Origin: JBLUOA01 sp048060095
GTDB taxonomy: Bacteria; Pseudomonadota; Alphaproteobacteria; Rhodobacterales; Rhodobacteraceae
Length of the DNA: 64,000 nucleotides
Direction: 5' to 3'
NCBI RefSeq assembly: GCF_048060095.1
Contig: NZ_JBLUOA010000001.1
Location: 2,046,001 to 2,110,000, forward strand
Part shown: positions 63,292 to 64,000 of the stretch, piece after piece
Numbering within the stretch: the stretch's first letter is position 1
How the letters are laid out: every line of letters begins with the position of its first letter
The notes under the pieces: generated by a model
Told to the model about the DNA's origin: nothing
Database searches by the model: none
Seen by the model: only the letters and a program-made list of their open reading frames with translations
Program-made: the position numbers and the translations under genes

Positions 63292-63306
63292 TTATTGCAA
63301 ACTTAT
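63292..63306. promoter_or_regulatory. RamB-like motif upstream of ScfR
   Basis: The minus strand reads AAATAAGTTTGCAATAAG here, containing TTTGCAA preceded by AG, close to the AA(A/G)TTTGCAAA site of the RamB family. It lies about 35 bases upstream of the ScfR start. The motif is read from the sequence; binding by this protein is inferred. Confidence 0.4.
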
Positions 63307-63474
63307 TTACAAAAACAACCCGAAATTTGTCGATATATTAACAAGAATATTGTTTCGTTCAAAGCAGTTGTTGAAAAATTTTCAGAAAGCAACCGATACT
63401 ATGGCCAGCCTGTAAAAGGTGAGCGCCGCATGCGGAGGAGGCATCGGCGCAGACAATCCAATGGGAGGATTTCT

Positions 63475-64000
63475 ATGTCCAAATTTACACCGACACGTCG
63501 TGGCCTATTGAAGACCGGGGCCTTCGCGGGCGCTGGCCTTGCGATGCCCACGATCTTTGATGGCTCTGCCTGGGCCGACGGTCACTCCGGCTTTACCAAC
63601 GCGCCGCAGGGCGACACGGTCACGCTTGGCTTTAACGTGCCGCAATCCGGCCCTTACGCGGATGAGGGTGCAGACGAACTGCGCGCCTTCCAGCTTGCGG
63701 TTGAGCATCTGAACGGCGAAGGCGACGGCGGTATGCTTGCGACCTTCTCTGAAAAGAACCTCGACGGTTCCGGCATCCTCGGCAAGAAGGTCGAGTTTGT
63801 GACCGGCGACACGCAAACGAAATCTGACGCCGCGCGTGCCTCGGCCCGCTCGATGATCGAAAAAGACGGCGCAATCATGATCTCCGGCGGTTCATCTTCC
63901 GGTGTGGCTGTCGCGGTTCAAGGCCTCTGCCAAGAGGCTGGCGTGATCTTCATGGCGGGTCTGACCCACTCGAATGACACGACCGGGAAAGACAAGAAGG
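63475..64000 (+). CDS. ABC transporter substrate-binding protein (type I periplasmic), partial
   Basis: The first 175 codons of a periplasmic binding protein that runs off the right edge. The N-terminus MSKFTPTRRGLLKTGAFAGAG carries a twin-arginine (Tat) signal (RRGLLK). The mature part starts near GFTNAPQGDTVTLGFNVPQSGPYADEGADELRAFQLAVEHLN, the pattern of branched-chain amino-acid/urea-type type I binding proteins. GGGAGG lies eight bases before the ATG. Ligand not determinable; a ligand handled by the nearby ScfR/CrbS-type regulators is possible. Confidence 0.88.
   Translation, partial: MSKFTPTRRGLLKTGAFAGAGLAMPTIFDGSAWADGHSGFTNAPQGDTVTLGFNVPQSGPYADEGADELRAFQLAVEHLNGEGDGGMLATFSEKNLDGSGILGKKVEFVTGDTQTKSDAARASARSMIEKDGAIMISGGSSSGVAVAVQGLCQEAGVIFMAGLTHSNDTTGKDKK

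Noticed and set aside
1..64000. CRISPR arrays, rRNA genes or insertion sequences
   Set aside because: I found no regularly spaced repeats, no ribosomal RNA sequence and no transposase-like protein with terminal repeats.

Overview
The window looks like chromosomal DNA of a Roseobacter-group alphaproteobacterium (Rhodobacteraceae). The support is gene content: heterotetrameric sarcosine oxidase, a CrbS-like symporter/histidine kinase, an ScfR-type regulator, GapR, an FbpB-type permease and tRNA sequences of that group. Base composition is fairly GC-rich with tightly overlapping operons, except for a more AT-rich island at about 43.3-51.9 kb. No species is claimed.

Layout. 0-3.3 kb: soxB-soxD-soxA (soxA cut by the window edge) and glutamate dehydrogenase, all on the minus strand. 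3.7-6.6 kb: three TadE/TadG-type pilus or secretion accessory genes. 6.6-10.2 kb: a membrane protein, a 3-hydroxyisobutyrate dehydrogenase-like enzyme, a pirin, a TetR regulator with its likely operator, and a small lipoprotein. 10.2-17.9 kb: homoserine dehydrogenase, class II fructose bisphosphatase, isochorismatase-like hydrolase, RecJ, tRNA-Glu, an Fe-S photolyase, an HpcH-type aldolase and tRNA-Met. 18.1-22.3 kb: a GT-B-like protein and a catabolic trio (PLP ammonia-lyase, M24 hydrolase, Asp/Glu racemase family).

22.5-31.8 kb holds the most unusual locus: seven plus-strand genes joined by stop/start overlaps. They encode a class I HMG-CoA-reductase-like enzyme, a UbiA prenyltransferase, a rifampicin-phosphotransferase-like dikinase, a DUF3419 (BtaA-like) aminocarboxypropyl transferase, a CTP-dependent lipid-alcohol-kinase-like membrane protein, a GNAT and a short acyl-adenylating ligase. 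Together they look like an undescribed pathway for a lipid or isoprenoid-derived molecule. The reductase keeps the catalytic Glu, Lys, Asp and His but appears to have lost the residues that bind the free carboxylate of HMG.

31.8-38.4 kb: a histidine utilisation locus, hutF divergent from hutI-hutH-hutG-hutU, giving the formimidoylglutamate -> formylglutamate -> glutamate route. 38.4-43.2 kb: a winged-helix/TPR regulator, a methyltransferase, a DUF1127-like small protein with a clear terminator, and a LysR/aldo-keto reductase pair.

43.27-51.88 kb is an integrative element inserted in the 3' end of tRNA-Thr(TGT). It is bounded by 17-bp direct repeats, has a P4-type integrase at the far end, and carries AlpA, a possible replication protein with iteron-like repeats, an AlbA_2/Schlafen-type protein, an HNH nuclease, an SRAP protease-like protein and small unknown genes. 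Two of its genes look recently damaged or recoded: one by a stop before an acidic tail, one by a frameshift at a T8 run.

52.0-64.0 kb: an iron-type ABC permease, GapR, a bifunctional enoyl-CoA hydratase/3-hydroxyacyl-CoA dehydrogenase, a DksA-like protein, a lone FliM/FliN-like protein, a symporter-histidine kinase with a single-domain response regulator, ScfR, and the start of a periplasmic substrate-binding protein.
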